DNA of 64,000 nt from Thermothelomyces thermophilus ATCC 42464. Taxonomy: Eukaryota; Ascomycota; Sordariomycetes; Sordariales; Chaetomiaceae. The translations under genes were made by a program, and so were the position numbers. This document shows, piece by piece, positions 21,043 through 33,000 of this stretch. A model generated the notes under the pieces. The model worked only from the letters and a program-made list of their open reading frames with translations, did no database searches and was not told the origin of the DNA. Location of the stretch: NCBI RefSeq assembly GCF_000226095.1, contig NC_016472.1, positions 5,456,001-5,520,000 on the forward strand, in the 5' to 3' direction. Positions within the stretch are counted from its first letter, which is position 1. Each line of letters starts with the position of its first letter.

Positions 21043-24000
21043 CGATCTGGTATGGCCACCTAGCACGAACAAGCGACGAAGGGTCGGCTGTACTATATGT
21101 ATGTACTGTGTATGTACATACATATATACCTTACATATACGACTAACCGAACCATAGTTGTACTGTATCTATATACCTACCTAGGTATGTACATAGAATA
21201 CATTCGTAGTGTACTTGGTTTCGATGGTCACATTAGTCCGCTTTTTCTACTTGCGGATACAGATTGCCGAATCATTGAGAAGACAAGCCCTAAACACCCT
21301 AAACTCATCGCTGGCCCGTCCTTCCATCTACGGTGCACCGGTTTCCTCCATGGGACAACAAAACAGCGCGACGCCTTCATGTGGCGCTGCAACCCCGGCG
21401 ATGGCTGTTCCTCGACATGGAGGAAGAAAGGGCCGAATTCGCAGCGGCTGGGCGCAGCATGGCGCTCTGTGACGGCGTGCGCGTCGACAGAGGCCTGGGT
21501 CCCGCTGAAGCAGAGCCAAGCGTCGATCTCCCTGGGGTTCGCGGACCCGGCGCCATCCCGTGATCTTCCTCCCGCCCCGGACCTGAGTCGCACTAGTGTA
21601 GCGTGCGGCTACCGGGAGATTGATTCCCGGAGCCGCAGCTTGGGCCCCTCACAGCGCCCCCACCACGGCGGCAGCGCTGGAATCGCAGCCCACGGTGGTA
21701 GGTTCGCAAACCGAAACTTGTTCCAAGTTTACGGATTACGTACAGACAAGTACACAGTAGTACTAGTGCATATACCACCGAGTGACCCGTATACTACTCT
21801 ACTCTGTAGTGTATAATAACCCAAGAGAAAGGCGGCCACGTTATGTAACCCCACTCCGAGCAATAAAACTGCTCTGGTGTTAGAAGTATTATACGGAACC
21901 ATTAACTCCTCGTATCAACCGGATACCGAGATGAAGCTTGCCTCTTTCAGGGCTCGACTCTGTGCAAGTACCACACTATTGTTACTCGACTGCGTGGTGC
22001 GCATCTATGTACTCAAGTACATACACTAAAGGGGACTCGAGGCTTGACGAGGGTGGTCGGTCTCTCGCGGGTGCTCGGCGATCCAACGGTCACAGATCCT
22101 CTTGCGCCATTGCCGCGTATGGGCCCTAGCGAGGTAATTTTTTTTTTTTTTCCTTTTTTTTCGCCTTGTCGAATGATGTACGGACTATATACTAAGTCTC
22201 GTCCTCAGACGGCCGGAAAGCGTGTGATTGATCATGCCCGCGATTGTTCGCAGTGTCTGGTTAGAAAGGCATGGATCCTAGTGTAACACTACGTGGTTAA
22301 CAGGTGATGGCAGGTCTCATTTCTGGCCCTTTCCGTGCCCAGAGAGCAGCGACCAGGGGCGCAAACATGAGCTTGCAGGCATGTTCGATGCTGTTGTTGC
22401 GCATGGCCCCCTCAGACGAAGCAATGCCTCGTGATGCGGTATGATTGCATCCCGCGGAAGTGCGCCTCACGGCTCTTCCTCGCTCAAATTTAACAGGTCC
22501 CAGCCCAGCAGGTTAGCGGACTAGTTACTTGTGCACAGGACTAGCCAGCCGTACCCATTAGGGAGGGCTTGCGAAAAAAAAAAAAAAAAAACGAGTAAAC
22601 GTACTGTGCCACGCTGCCCCCCCTTTTCCCCAAGTCGGGCGGTAAGAGTCGACCAACAAGAACAGGAGGCAAAAAAGGACATCGAAGGGCAAAACCGGTA
22701 ATAATGACCCGTGCCACAGCAGAGATGCTCCAAATCAGCAATGAAGAGCAGCATCCAGTGCTTGTTCATATAGACAAGAGCATGGTCGACCTAACAAGTT
22801 GGCGTACTGTGTAGATACCTCAACCTCCAAGTTGATTTTGGGGAGGCGACCCGTCCCGCGCTGTCCCTACCCCTTGTCGATTCTGTAACGCACCCTTGCA
22901 GGTTGATCTTGTCCCGTGCATTCTTCCAGCGTGTAAAGAGTTAAAGGGGGCTCCACTCTTGGTCCTTCTAATTTCCCTCTGCCCCCACCCAACCTGTCGA
23001 GAGATGAGCTTAGTTTGACTTGTAGTTACATGGTACCGAGTTAGTGGACTTGCTTTCCGGCCCAAAGGTTTGCCTTCCTCAGATCTCGATAACTAACGAA
23101 CTGCTGGAGCCGCAAAACGAGCTTGAGAGTGGGAAATAAAAAATGTGCCACCCACGTGAGGGAGAGCGGCCGGGATCGTACATTCTTGACAGAGAGCTCG
23201 GTTGGCGATCGCATCCGTTCCTGATCCGCGCCTGGTACCTGACAATCACTCGTCATGTGAAGCCGCGAGCAGGAGCCAGAGAAGTCGGCCATCAGGGTGC
23301 TTCCGGCAGCGACTGCAAGTGGTCAAGTTAGCCCTCCCCCCCCCCTCACCCCTCAACCCCGACATCGCCGCCCGACCTGGTTCTAAGGGAAATTCCGAGA
23401 CAAGTCGTCCTCCCTTCACCTGCGAGATCCGGTTTGGCCAGAAGTTGAGAATACAAATAACAAGACTACTTTGAGAGATTGTGTTAGTGGACTGGCTCAG
23501 CTACTGTATTACAGTATGACAAGCCTCACTGCGGGAGAGAGAGAGCCAATGTCGGGCATGCCCTCGACGACATCGCCGACCTGCAGGGGGGCCCCTGTCA
23601 CCATTTCCCGTTTCCTACGACCCATTCTGGTTTAGCTCAAGCGATCGTTTTGCGGGATGGGCGGAACATTTCAAACCCCATTGTTGGTGGACAGCAGCTT
23701 ATCCGAACATCGTTCACCAACGCCATCGCAAGTCAAGAGTGTCTAAGACTCCAAGCCGAGCAGAGGATGGTTGTTAGAGAAAAAAAAGATGATTGCAACA
23801 TCTCGCGCTGTTGGCCTTGAAGAAAATGATTGCCCCATTCCTTCTTGCTACAAAGGCCTGATAATCTGCGAGACAAGCACGACGACGCGTAGATCATGAA
23901 AGCCCTCGTTAGCTTTGCGGCCAAGCGCTCGGTATATTAGCTCCAGCAGAACGGGACAGCACCGCTTCGAGGAAAAGAAATTGATGTGGTGAATGAAACG

Positions 24001-27000
24001 GCGGAAACCTTGCAATCGGGTTGTAATACTGTGTGAAAAAAATGTTCTGCACGTACTACACACTTGGTACGCTGCAATCATTGTAAATGCAAACCATGGC
24101 GGTCATTCACATATTCCCTAGTTATTCTTTGAATGTAACTTTGCGGGATTAGCGGAGTCCGCCAAGAACAGTCCCGCTCAGTATGCCGCCATTGGCGATG
24201 GTCAGATGCCGTCGGCTGGCAGGGGTTGGTGCGTACCAGTCTACGGATTACTCCGTACTGTTCCCTTGCGTTTGGTAGGATTGGGGGTGGGTTCATCCAC
24301 AATGCGTTTTTTCTTCTTGCTGCATGTGTACGTACAAGTATGTACATCCGTAATGAGGTATGTTTTCCTCAGATGGCCCTGGCTGCCGGTTACGCAGGGC
24401 CCGAACGATGCCGGACAGCAACGCGATGGGTCGTGCTAGGAGCGAAACGTCTACCGTTACCGAAAGTTGAGATCGCCCAAAGGCAAATCTTGAGAAGCCC
24501 AGTCGTGAGTGGCCCTGCTGGCTGCAAGCCCGGGAGAAAGGAACTCGTCGTGGGAGCAGCTGTGAAGCGTGAAGCGCAAACCGCAGCGGAGCCTACTGCG
24601 TTAACGGAGTAGAATGTACCGAATAATTCGTTTGTGGGGCTTGAAGCGACTGCTGCGAGCCACAAGCAAAAGCATCTTCAATCGCAGTAATTCCGCGCCC
24701 AAGAACTGGCTGCCCTGGGAACACCAGAAGCTCAGGTGTGTATGTACGATGCGCACATGACTTACTGCGTAGAGCAAGCAAGAACGCTTTGGTTTGCGGC
24801 TTGGTTCCCGGTCCTCGATGCCGGGCAGCATTGTCTCGACCCACATTTGCCGGATTCGTTTTGGCTCGGGCAGTGTTGGAAGCCGTTGTGAACGGAGCTT
24901 GGCGACAACTACCGACAATCATGCGTAGGAGAACCTCCGTTCCGCGCCGACGAAGGTACCTAGATATGGGTGAGACGAAATCTTCCTATACGCATTCAAT
25001 TCCGTTTGATCTCGACTACCTCGCGTATTGGGGACGAGCTTGATCGTAACAGGAATGATAATGCGTGTATAGAGTACAAGTCCACGATTCTCAGTGAAGG
25101 AGGGTAGCAACCGACGCTGAGAGGCGACGCGCCGTGTGTTTACTTGCAGTCTAAGTATCGGCTTCGTTGTGCTCCATGTTGCGTCATGTTTGCCGGTGGG
25201 GGCGACGACCATGGTCATTTCGAGTCGCGAGGGCTGATTGAGGTTGGACAAGAACACCGAAAGACGTCACTTGCTCCCAGCAAAATCTCCGCGACCCCGC
25301 TCATTTGGTGGATTGTGAATTCAAGTTGGAGCCTGAAGAGGCGGCCAAATTCTTCTCTGGTCTGTTCCTTCCCGCAACAGGGTATTCGTTCCTTCCAAAG
25401 GCATCGGCTCAAACCAGGCAGGAAAAAGAAAAAATTGACTGACGGAGATGAAGATACTAGGGAGTCTCAGAAAGAATAAAACGAGACTTAGAAGCGTTAT
25501 CTTTCCAGACCTGAACAACCTAATCCGTACACTGCGGGTTTCGTCCCGGCTTTTTGGACAGGGTCATCAATTTCAGCCGTCCTTGTCGTACACGCTGTAT
25601 ACGCAGTCACTTTGTTGCGTGCATCATAACCCGGACACTGTACGGAGTACTTCGTACTGCGCAATAGCTATGCCTCATCAGGCTAGCCACTTTCGGCAGA
25701 GCTTTGCCTTGGCCACCTAGAGGTTACCTCGCTGATGTAATTTGCCTGCGCTGCTCTTGGCTCCTGCCAATTCAGGCCCAGGCGAACTGGGAAGTGTCAG
25801 CATGCAATTCCGACAGAAATCGATCTCCACAACGTAGTGTACACCTTTTCCGTGCCTAATACACTTAGCGTAATGAAGCAAGCAGTGAAAGCGGCCAACA
25901 AAACGACAACCCCCGTTTTGCTTACCCGACCCGGCTGTCCGACGCCACAACACGAAAGCACAGAATGAGCACCTTTCGTGTGTGCGGAGGAGTCGTACCA
26001 AATTTTTCTCCAGCCGCCTCCATTACGCACTGCACATCCTGGGGCGTCACGGCAATCTGCGACCGGAGCGAGCCATGTCAGGACCCTGCATGACAGCGAG
26101 CCGCTGGCAAGGGCCATACGACTGCCAATGCTGGACAATCTCCACGAGATCGAGGAAGAGGCTGTCTCTACTACTAGACATCCGTCGCCCGTCTGTTCAT
26201 CCGCTTCCTCGGGAAACGCTAGTCAAAGTCAAAATATCTCCCGATTGACTTAGTAGCATTCTCGCAGTTGATGCGTTCGCTGCCATCCATGCCCTGACTT
26301 GGGCAACAACAAATCTCTTTCTCGTCATTGAGCGAGACAGTGCAATATCTTGTGGCCCCGCCAAACCGCGCCGTAGCCACTGCCACCGGCAGGGACCCCT
26401 GCTCCGGCTTTTATCGTCCACCCCTCTCACCCGGCCACGGCGGGGACGCCCCCCAATCTTTTGCCTCTGGATCCCTGCCAGGGTCTTGCTCGCTCAACGT
26501 TCGCTGGTCGGCTTGCGTGGTGCTGCACCACAGGCACCCACACGCACACCGGCATCTTGTTTGGCTGACCACTGACCGCTGACTTCATGGTATTCCCTGA
26601 TGGGCTTAGGTCCTCGGCTCTCTCTCTTGTGTTCGTCCCTCCGCTCCCGCTCTCCCTCCCCGTGTTGCCCCGGGAAGAAGACAGGGGGAGAATTAGCTCG
26701 AAAGGGTAGTGTTGACTAACTAACTTGTATAATAAGAGTACATACGTATATTCAAGTGCTGGCGCTTGAATACGTATCGATGTACTTGGTGTACTCAATA
26801 CGTCGTGTTGGACACACTCCCCAAATTTGACCGTCAATTCCCCCGGATCGCCCTGGGCAAGCCTGTCTCGGACCTGGGTCGCGAACCCTGGCCTTCTCCT
26901 ATTTGGGCTAGCCAGGTGCGGTTTGATCTCTCTCTCAGCAAAACACCTCGCCAGGTACTACGTACACTACATTCAGGACCCCGCGACCCTGGGCTGAGCT

Positions 27001-27542
27001 TGCCGGCATCAACAAGCATCACCGGATCTTGAGCCAGTCCCACAATCCCACCCGGCATTCGCTGATCCTGAGAGGGAGGCGTGCCACCCACTGCGCTCAC
27101 ACCTTCCCGCCCGGCCGATAGCCCTGCTCCGCGTCGTTCAGACGAGTCCCACTCATCCCAATTGGCAAGCCCGCCCTGGCAGCACCCCCTTGGGAAAGGG
27201 ATATTTCAACTGTCGATCCCTCTGCAGGACAAGTCGTCAGAGGTTGCTTGAAACCACTTGCATCCCCACATCCAGTCCCGCCCGCAGGCCGAAGAGGGCA
27301 ATAAGGTTCAGACGACATTGACCTGGTTGGCGAACCGAATCGGGCTTTAGCGCAGACTGCTCCATGCCTGTGTCTCATTCCTGTCGCACCCTCAAAGACA
27401 CTTAAGGCCGCTGATCCGTCCTTCTCGACTCTCGGCTGCCCACACCTTGATCAACATCCTTATTCTGGGTGATCTCACTTCCAAGTTGGGCCCGGAAGAG
27501 AGACAGACCTAACCGACCTCAACTCTTCTGGGATCTCTCACC
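20001..27542. promoter_or_regulatory. Gene desert, second part, including the upstream region of the C2H2 factor
   Basis: About 7.5 kb without a supportable gene before the transcription factor at 27543. It contains a (TC)n tract at 21004-21039, a poly-T run near 22138-22152, a poly-A run near 22575-22591, and copies of the TACTCCGTA motif at 19932-19940 (just left of this segment), 20793-20801 and 24249-24257, plus the near-palindrome at 25641-25656. The proximal 1-2 kb must include the promoter of the factor. Filamentous-fungal developmental regulators often have very long upstream regions; that reading is inference. Confidence 0.45.
21004..21039. repeat. (TC)n microsatellite, about 18 units
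   Basis: Second long TC tract in the desert, about 6.9 kb from the first and in the same orientation. Confidence 0.95.
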
Positions 27543-28912
27543 ATGACCATGACCATGGCCGATGACCACAGCCGGCGCCGCTTCGGTCCCTTGAGCTTCC
27601 ACCACATGCCATCATACTCGAGTCAACCTCACTTCTCAGACCCCTGGGCCTCCTCGTCACCGACAGGACCGAACCCCCAAGGCGGGAGCCAACTCTACCC
27701 CGGAAATCAGGACAGCGCGGGCCTGCCTCACTTGAACCTCGGCACCCTTCCCAGGCAACCACCGACGCCGCAACATCCTCAGCACCCGCAGCATCCGCAG
27801 CATCCGCAGCACGGGCAGCACTCGGTCACGACGGGGAACAGCACATCGATGGCGCCCTACGCATCCCTCCCGGTCACGGCCGCCTCGGCCAACGCCACCC
27901 TCTCGGGCGTCTACAGACAGCATGACATGATGCCGATGCCGTCGGATCCCTTCAGCATGAATCGGCTACAACAGCCGGCGACATCGGCAGCGTACGATGG
28001 TTCGGCGTACACCAGCGCCGCCTCTCCCGTAAGCGCGTCCTACGCACCGACGTCGGCGTCGCCTTACGATCAGCTCGGCTACGCCCCCGCGCAGATGAGG
28101 GGCACGTTTGCCCTCGGGCACGAAGACAGCTCGAGGAGGTACTCGCAACAGTCAGTAACTTTCCGCTCCGCGGACCCCCGGAGCAGGCCCGCCGAGATGC
28201 TCAGTATCTGACCATGATGAACAGAGGCTTGCAGCCAGATGACCGGAGGAGCTTCCAGGACGCGCTGGAGGCGAGCCACGGGATGCTCTCGATGAGCCAG
28301 GAGACCCCTCGCAACATCTACGACGTGCGCAACCGGGGGCGGGGTTCGGACGACTCGTATGGTTTCCCTTCGACACACTCGTCAACTTCCAGCATGTCAT
28401 CGGCCGGGTTCAGCGGGTACTACGGAGGCTCCGTTGACGGATCGGTCAGCGACTATTCCGCGGCGGGTTCCGACATCGAGTCCTTGTCCGGGCGAACGCT
28501 TCCCAGGCCGCAGGGCCTCATGTCGAGCCAGCCGCCAGCACCTCAATCTATGATGGGGTCCTTCAGCTCCAGGGTGTCTTCGAGCGCGCAGAAGAAGCAC
28601 AAGTGCAAGGTCTGTGACAAGCGTTTCACGAGGCCCAGCTCGTTGCAGACGCACATGTACAGCCACACGGGCGAGAAGCGTAAGCGAGAACCCTATTTGC
28701 TTTAAGATTCAACACCTTAAAGGTCACTTTCCTTCTGGCTCGGGTTACTAACTACTCGGCTTTTCTTGGTAAAAACAGCATTCGGATGTGAAGTAGAGGG
28801 TTGTGGTCGCCGGTTCTCGGTCGTATCAAACCTTCGCCGTCACAAGAAAGTCCATAAGAGAGGGGGCGAGACGCCCTCAGACACCGGCTCGGACACGCAC
28901 GAATCTCCATGA
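27543..28912 (+). CDS. Two-finger C2H2 zinc-finger transcription factor
   Basis: Proposed exons 27543-28154, 28205-28679 and 28779-28912 give 406 aa. The second join (GAGAAGc|ca) exactly rebuilds the HTGEKPF linker between fingers, which fixes that splice. Finger 1 is KCKVCDKRFTRPSSLQTHMY and following H (C-x2-C-x12-H-x3-H, about residues 338-355). Finger 2 is CEVEGCGRRFSVVSNLRRH followed by KKVH (C-x4-C-x12-H-x3-H, about 366-388). The N-terminal 330 residues are Pro/Ser/Gln-rich with a QHP tandem repeat at about residues 78-90, typical of activation regions. The two-finger C-terminal arrangement resembles fungal developmental factors such as FlbC, but I cannot assign orthology. The gene stands alone between two deserts, consistent with a heavily regulated nuclear factor. 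Confidence 0.9.
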
Positions 28913-29264
28913 GGAAACCAAAAGATTTTGTCTGGTTCCCCAGACACAGTCTCGCAGCGCGAACCGCCTTTCACCTTCGCACGACATCCGCGATAGACTT
29001 ATTTTTACAACCTTGTTAATTCCGACTCGATTGTTGCGCGCGCTCAACACGACGACCCGCGAATTTGAGAGCCATTTTGATGGGCGATGGGCGACCGCGG
29101 CCGTTCTTTCACCGTCGATTGATAATATTACCTTTTAATCATGCTCACATGGGAGTCTCACATAACCGGAGCGGTGAGGCATCTGCCAAGGGGAGGAGGG
29201 GGGAGCTAATAGCACAGGGGTTGCCTCGGGAGGAGTGTGTGGATACTCGTTTGGGTCGGCGTTC

Positions 29265-29283
29265 GGGGGGGGGGGGGGGGGGG
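29265..29283. repeat. Poly-G homopolymer (19 bp)
   Basis: Uninterrupted G run in the sequence, about 350 bp after the C2H2 stop codon. Length is uncertain for technical reasons. Confidence 0.9.
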
Positions 29284-29718
29284 AGGGGGTTCATTTACCT
29301 TTTCTTTTCTGCTCGGTTGTTGTCTGCGGACAACCCAAAGATATATCCTGGCTTGGGTCGATAAAGGGGGTGCTTTTTCTATCCTGTACTCTCGCTGCAT
29401 GTCGCACGATCTCGTTCTATGTCGGCCACCAAAACGGCACTGGGGGAGTTTCGGGGTTCAGGCAACGGATTGATGGTTGGGGCGGGTGGTTCGTTTCTCA
29501 TGGCAGGCCGCAACGTACACGAAGTGTTGCCCTGAACGGATTGTCTAAGCGGATTTTGGTAGATACGGGTATTCGGCGGGGGGAACCGGCGACGACAACG
29601 ACGGGTTGGAGGGAGGGGGGTGCAATGTACACGAATGTACAGGCCCAGATATATCTACCTTGAAACCCTACGTATGTGTATCTACTTGCACCTACTAGGT
29701 AACCTAATCATTGTATAG

Positions 29719-29757
29719 TTTTCTTTTTTTTTTTAAAAAAAAAAAAGAAAAAAAAAG
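29719..29757. repeat. A/T-only inverted repeat (potential hairpin or cruciform)
   Basis: A T-rich arm with a single C is followed directly by a mirror A-rich arm with a single G, forming an almost perfect inverted repeat centred near 29734. As RNA from either strand it would fold to a long A-U hairpin. It could act as part of a terminator, or mark an insertion of a poly-A element; both are inference. Confidence 0.75.
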
Positions 29758-30479
29758 CTCTTGGTGCACTGGCGCGAGCTCTTTTACCAGCGGGTGACGG
29801 TGGGTGAAATTCTAGTGACTTGCGGGTGTCCTCGGATCGTTTCGGGCTCTTCGTCGTTGGAGATTATCGGTCATCGGTTGAATAACTGACTTAGGTAGGT
29901 TTCTGCGGGTATTGTTGGCTGTCAGATAGTATGGCTGCGGGCTTCCTGGAGTCCGTTGTTCCTTCCATCTACAACATGATTCAAAAGGGACCGGGTCCTT
30001 CCTAGAGCATCTCAATTACCTGGCAACTCCTTGACTCGTGCGGTCCTTCGAAGCGATATCTTCTAGTTCGCTGAATTCCTCCAACCCGTTGTCGGCACAT
30101 CACCGTCCCAGATCCTACACATGACACTTCTTTTTCCATGTCGGATCTTACAAGTACGGTACCAAACCCACACTCAATCTCGCAGCGTTTCAAGTCAATT
30201 ACCTCGCCAACCACAGACACGAGTGCCCGAGCGGGCAATGCAGGACCAAGCCAAACCGGGCATGGCTGCAGCACCCCGCATACCACATCGTATGTCGGCT
30301 ATAAGCCATGCAATCATGGGCCGTTCTGAACTGCAATGCAAGGCTGAGAGAGGGCGATAGATGCGCTCAGATGACTGATCCCTCGCTGGAGCTGCTCTGG
30401 TTGGCCACTCGATGCGTGCGCTGATCGGCAACAACTGCCTCATTCCGCAAACATGGTAAAGTACGTCCGTACGCTACAC

Positions 30480-30495
30480 TACGGAGTACTCCGTA
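30480..30495. repeat. Perfect 16-bp palindrome of the TACGGAGTA family
   Basis: tacggagtactccgta equals its own reverse complement. It is the most perfect copy of a motif that recurs through the intergenic DNA of this window. Confidence 0.9.
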
Positions 30496-33000
30496 CCTTC
30501 ACAGTACCTGTCGACCTTCAACTCCGACCCAAAGTCGTCCGCCCTCCTTGTCAGAGTGGACACTAACTGCCTGTGAGCCCCAGTTGCGATATCACGGGAA
30601 CAGGGGGGCCCATCTGCTCTAGCCGCGGCACTTTTGCTTCATCTGCCGATTCGGCCCTGCCGACCGACCACATCAGAAAAGCAAATGCAGCCGGCTGATG
30701 GAGTCCTGTCGGCGAGATAACATCAGGGTGTAACTGCTCATAGGAGCATGAGTCGACAGGGCATGCACAAGTTCCTTCCCGGCCTTGATCAACTGGACCG
30801 GCGCGCTGTACCCGCCTTACTGTGCGTTGCATCCCATCCCAACTAGCTCGCCAGCACTGCTCGAGGCGGAGACTGCTCCAAAGAGTACCAACACGCTGAT
30901 GAACGCCCTCGATGTGCGGAAGAGGCAGCAACATTTGGCGACGGCCCGTTCGCTCGGCTCACAATCGTCCCGAAGTACCTGCCGCGCCAAAAGGGGGGCC
31001 AACCGACCGGAACACCTGGTCAAGGAGACCCCGACCTCATGCGGGTGGGGCTTCTTCGGAGGGTGTAGCGGAAGGCAGACGACCAGAAGGGGAAGGGGAT
31101 CTGCTCTCCCATCGCTGTCTTCCCTGGCCACGGCTTCCTCGTTAGGGTTGTTTAAACCAACCCCCCCCTTTTCTCGGCCCCCTCTTTCCTTTCCCCCCAT
31201 GTGGCGGCACCAAACACAAAGCAGAAACGATTGTATCCCAACCACATGGATAGGAAAGGAAAAGTGGCGTGGTTATGACGGAACAGGAACTGACCCGAAG
31301 CAGGCATCGGCGCTGTTTGGCTACCGTATGTACAGTACGTTGCTTGTGGAGGGCCGCTTGTCCCACCAGGAAACGACGGAGTGTGTGACGTACCGTTCCC
31401 AAGACCTTGGCTGTCCTGTGTTTCAAGAATGCAAATCAGTGCATTTGGCACGAGGCTGGCCTGCCGCTACGGCTCCGATCATTACTCGTAGGGGCATCGG
31501 CCGATGAACAAGCACTGCCGGATTCTGGAACACGCTTGATCGTCCACGGAATCTCGGCGCCGGTGCCCTGACGCCCCGGGGAACGTCGGAGTCGGCGTCT
31601 GCCGTGGGAAAACGGTGGAGCCTCACATGAGATGCACGACTCGTCCACGCGGCCACCGCTCGTCTCGTCAAGCTCATCTATAACTAACCGGCGAAAGATC
31701 CGCATGGCCGGTCAAGTGGCGACCTCGGGAAGACAGCCACAGATATTGAACGATATTGGTGCCAGATCACCCTGCTTCCCCATCTGTTCTGCGAGGGATT
31801 CGTGGCAGAACGAGGCAAGAACACAAAATGACATATTGCGAGGCAGCATCGAAGCCAGGTTCCGCTGGTTTAGACGGCCTAACCATGGAACGCAAAAGAC
31901 ACAAGGGTTGCCCTTGCGGTGTGACGGAGAGAGGAAGCCGCCGCATACAAGACCTCGCCCTTCGACGTCGATGACGCCTTTGGATGCACGCACCAGGCTG
32001 GGACATGGCGAAACTTGCTCTTCAGAAAGCCGGCACGCACTTCAATCAGCAAACAGCGCGTATTCATTTCATCATGGAGTGGAATTCATCTCAGAAAAAG
32101 CCAGCCGGATATTCTCGGCGCAGTTCAGTGATTGTGCTTGAGGGGAACGGTTCTCCAAGTTGACAGAGTGTTAAGTCGATGCCAAGGGTTTGTGAAAAAC
32201 CAGCGGAAACAAGGGTCTTCAACGTCCACAGCAACGCGGTGTTGCCAAGTTTGTGGGCGTCTTCAGACGTCACGGCACTTTAGCTCAAAGCTGAGGTTGG
32301 TCGTTTGTTTTCAAGGTTGCGCCTCATGACGTCGGCGGGCACGCTGCAAGGGCACCACAAATGGTGCCCCCAACGATATGCCGTCGGATTCGAGGAAGCA
32401 CCTTCTGACAGAGCCTGACCTTAACTGAGAGGTTCGTGGTGCACTTCTCGGCGGAGTACTGCGTAATCCGTCACGCTGGGCATGCTTCGCAGACTTTCCA
32501 AGGTCGGGAAGGTTGTCCTGCATTCGGAATGGCCAGTGCGCTCCACAAATCCGAAGGTCCAATCAGGGCCCGCGAAGGCTTGGGACGCAGGCGAGCAGGA
32601 TCGTCAGGGTCCTTTGAGCGATCCACAACTGGGGTATCCGTGGGGAAAGTTCAACAGCAATCGCACCAATCCGCCGTCAGAGAGTTGATGCAGCAGCTCT
32701 ACGATTAAACGCTTGACTAGTGTGCTCAAGCACAGTCGGCGACGAGACTGTCTAGCGTATTTCCCGCGGATACGGAACATGTTCGATTTGGAGCAAAGTT
32801 GGCTGGGCGAGGGAGTGGCCCGTTCCACTCGTCGGGAAATACGCTACCTACTAAGTGGGTCTGTTTAACATTGCACACTTCGTTTCTCGACATCTCATTT
32901 GGTTGCCATGGCCTGCCCTCTGAGGCCTCTTGGTTCCTTTTCAGAGCTGTCCGCGGGGTTACCAGACATGGCATACCTTGTACAGCTGGAGCTGAAGAAA

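Larger units (their letters stand above)
28913..33000. other. Gene desert downstream of the C2H2 factor, first part
   Basis: No supportable gene. The start is the 3' UTR of the C2H2 gene. A 19-bp poly-G run lies at 29265-29283, an A/T inverted repeat at 29719-29757 and a perfect 16-bp palindrome at 30480-30495. ORFs of up to 240 codons at 30785-31507 show no domain, overlap opposite-strand ORFs and are not called. Confidence 0.5.

Noticed and set aside
21097-21816. 239-codon ORF in the desert
   Set aside because: Begins with translated GTACATATA repeat DNA and has overlapping opposite-strand ORFs; no domain.
30785-31507. 240-codon ORF in the second desert
   Set aside because: No domain, irregular composition and an equally long opposite-strand ORF.
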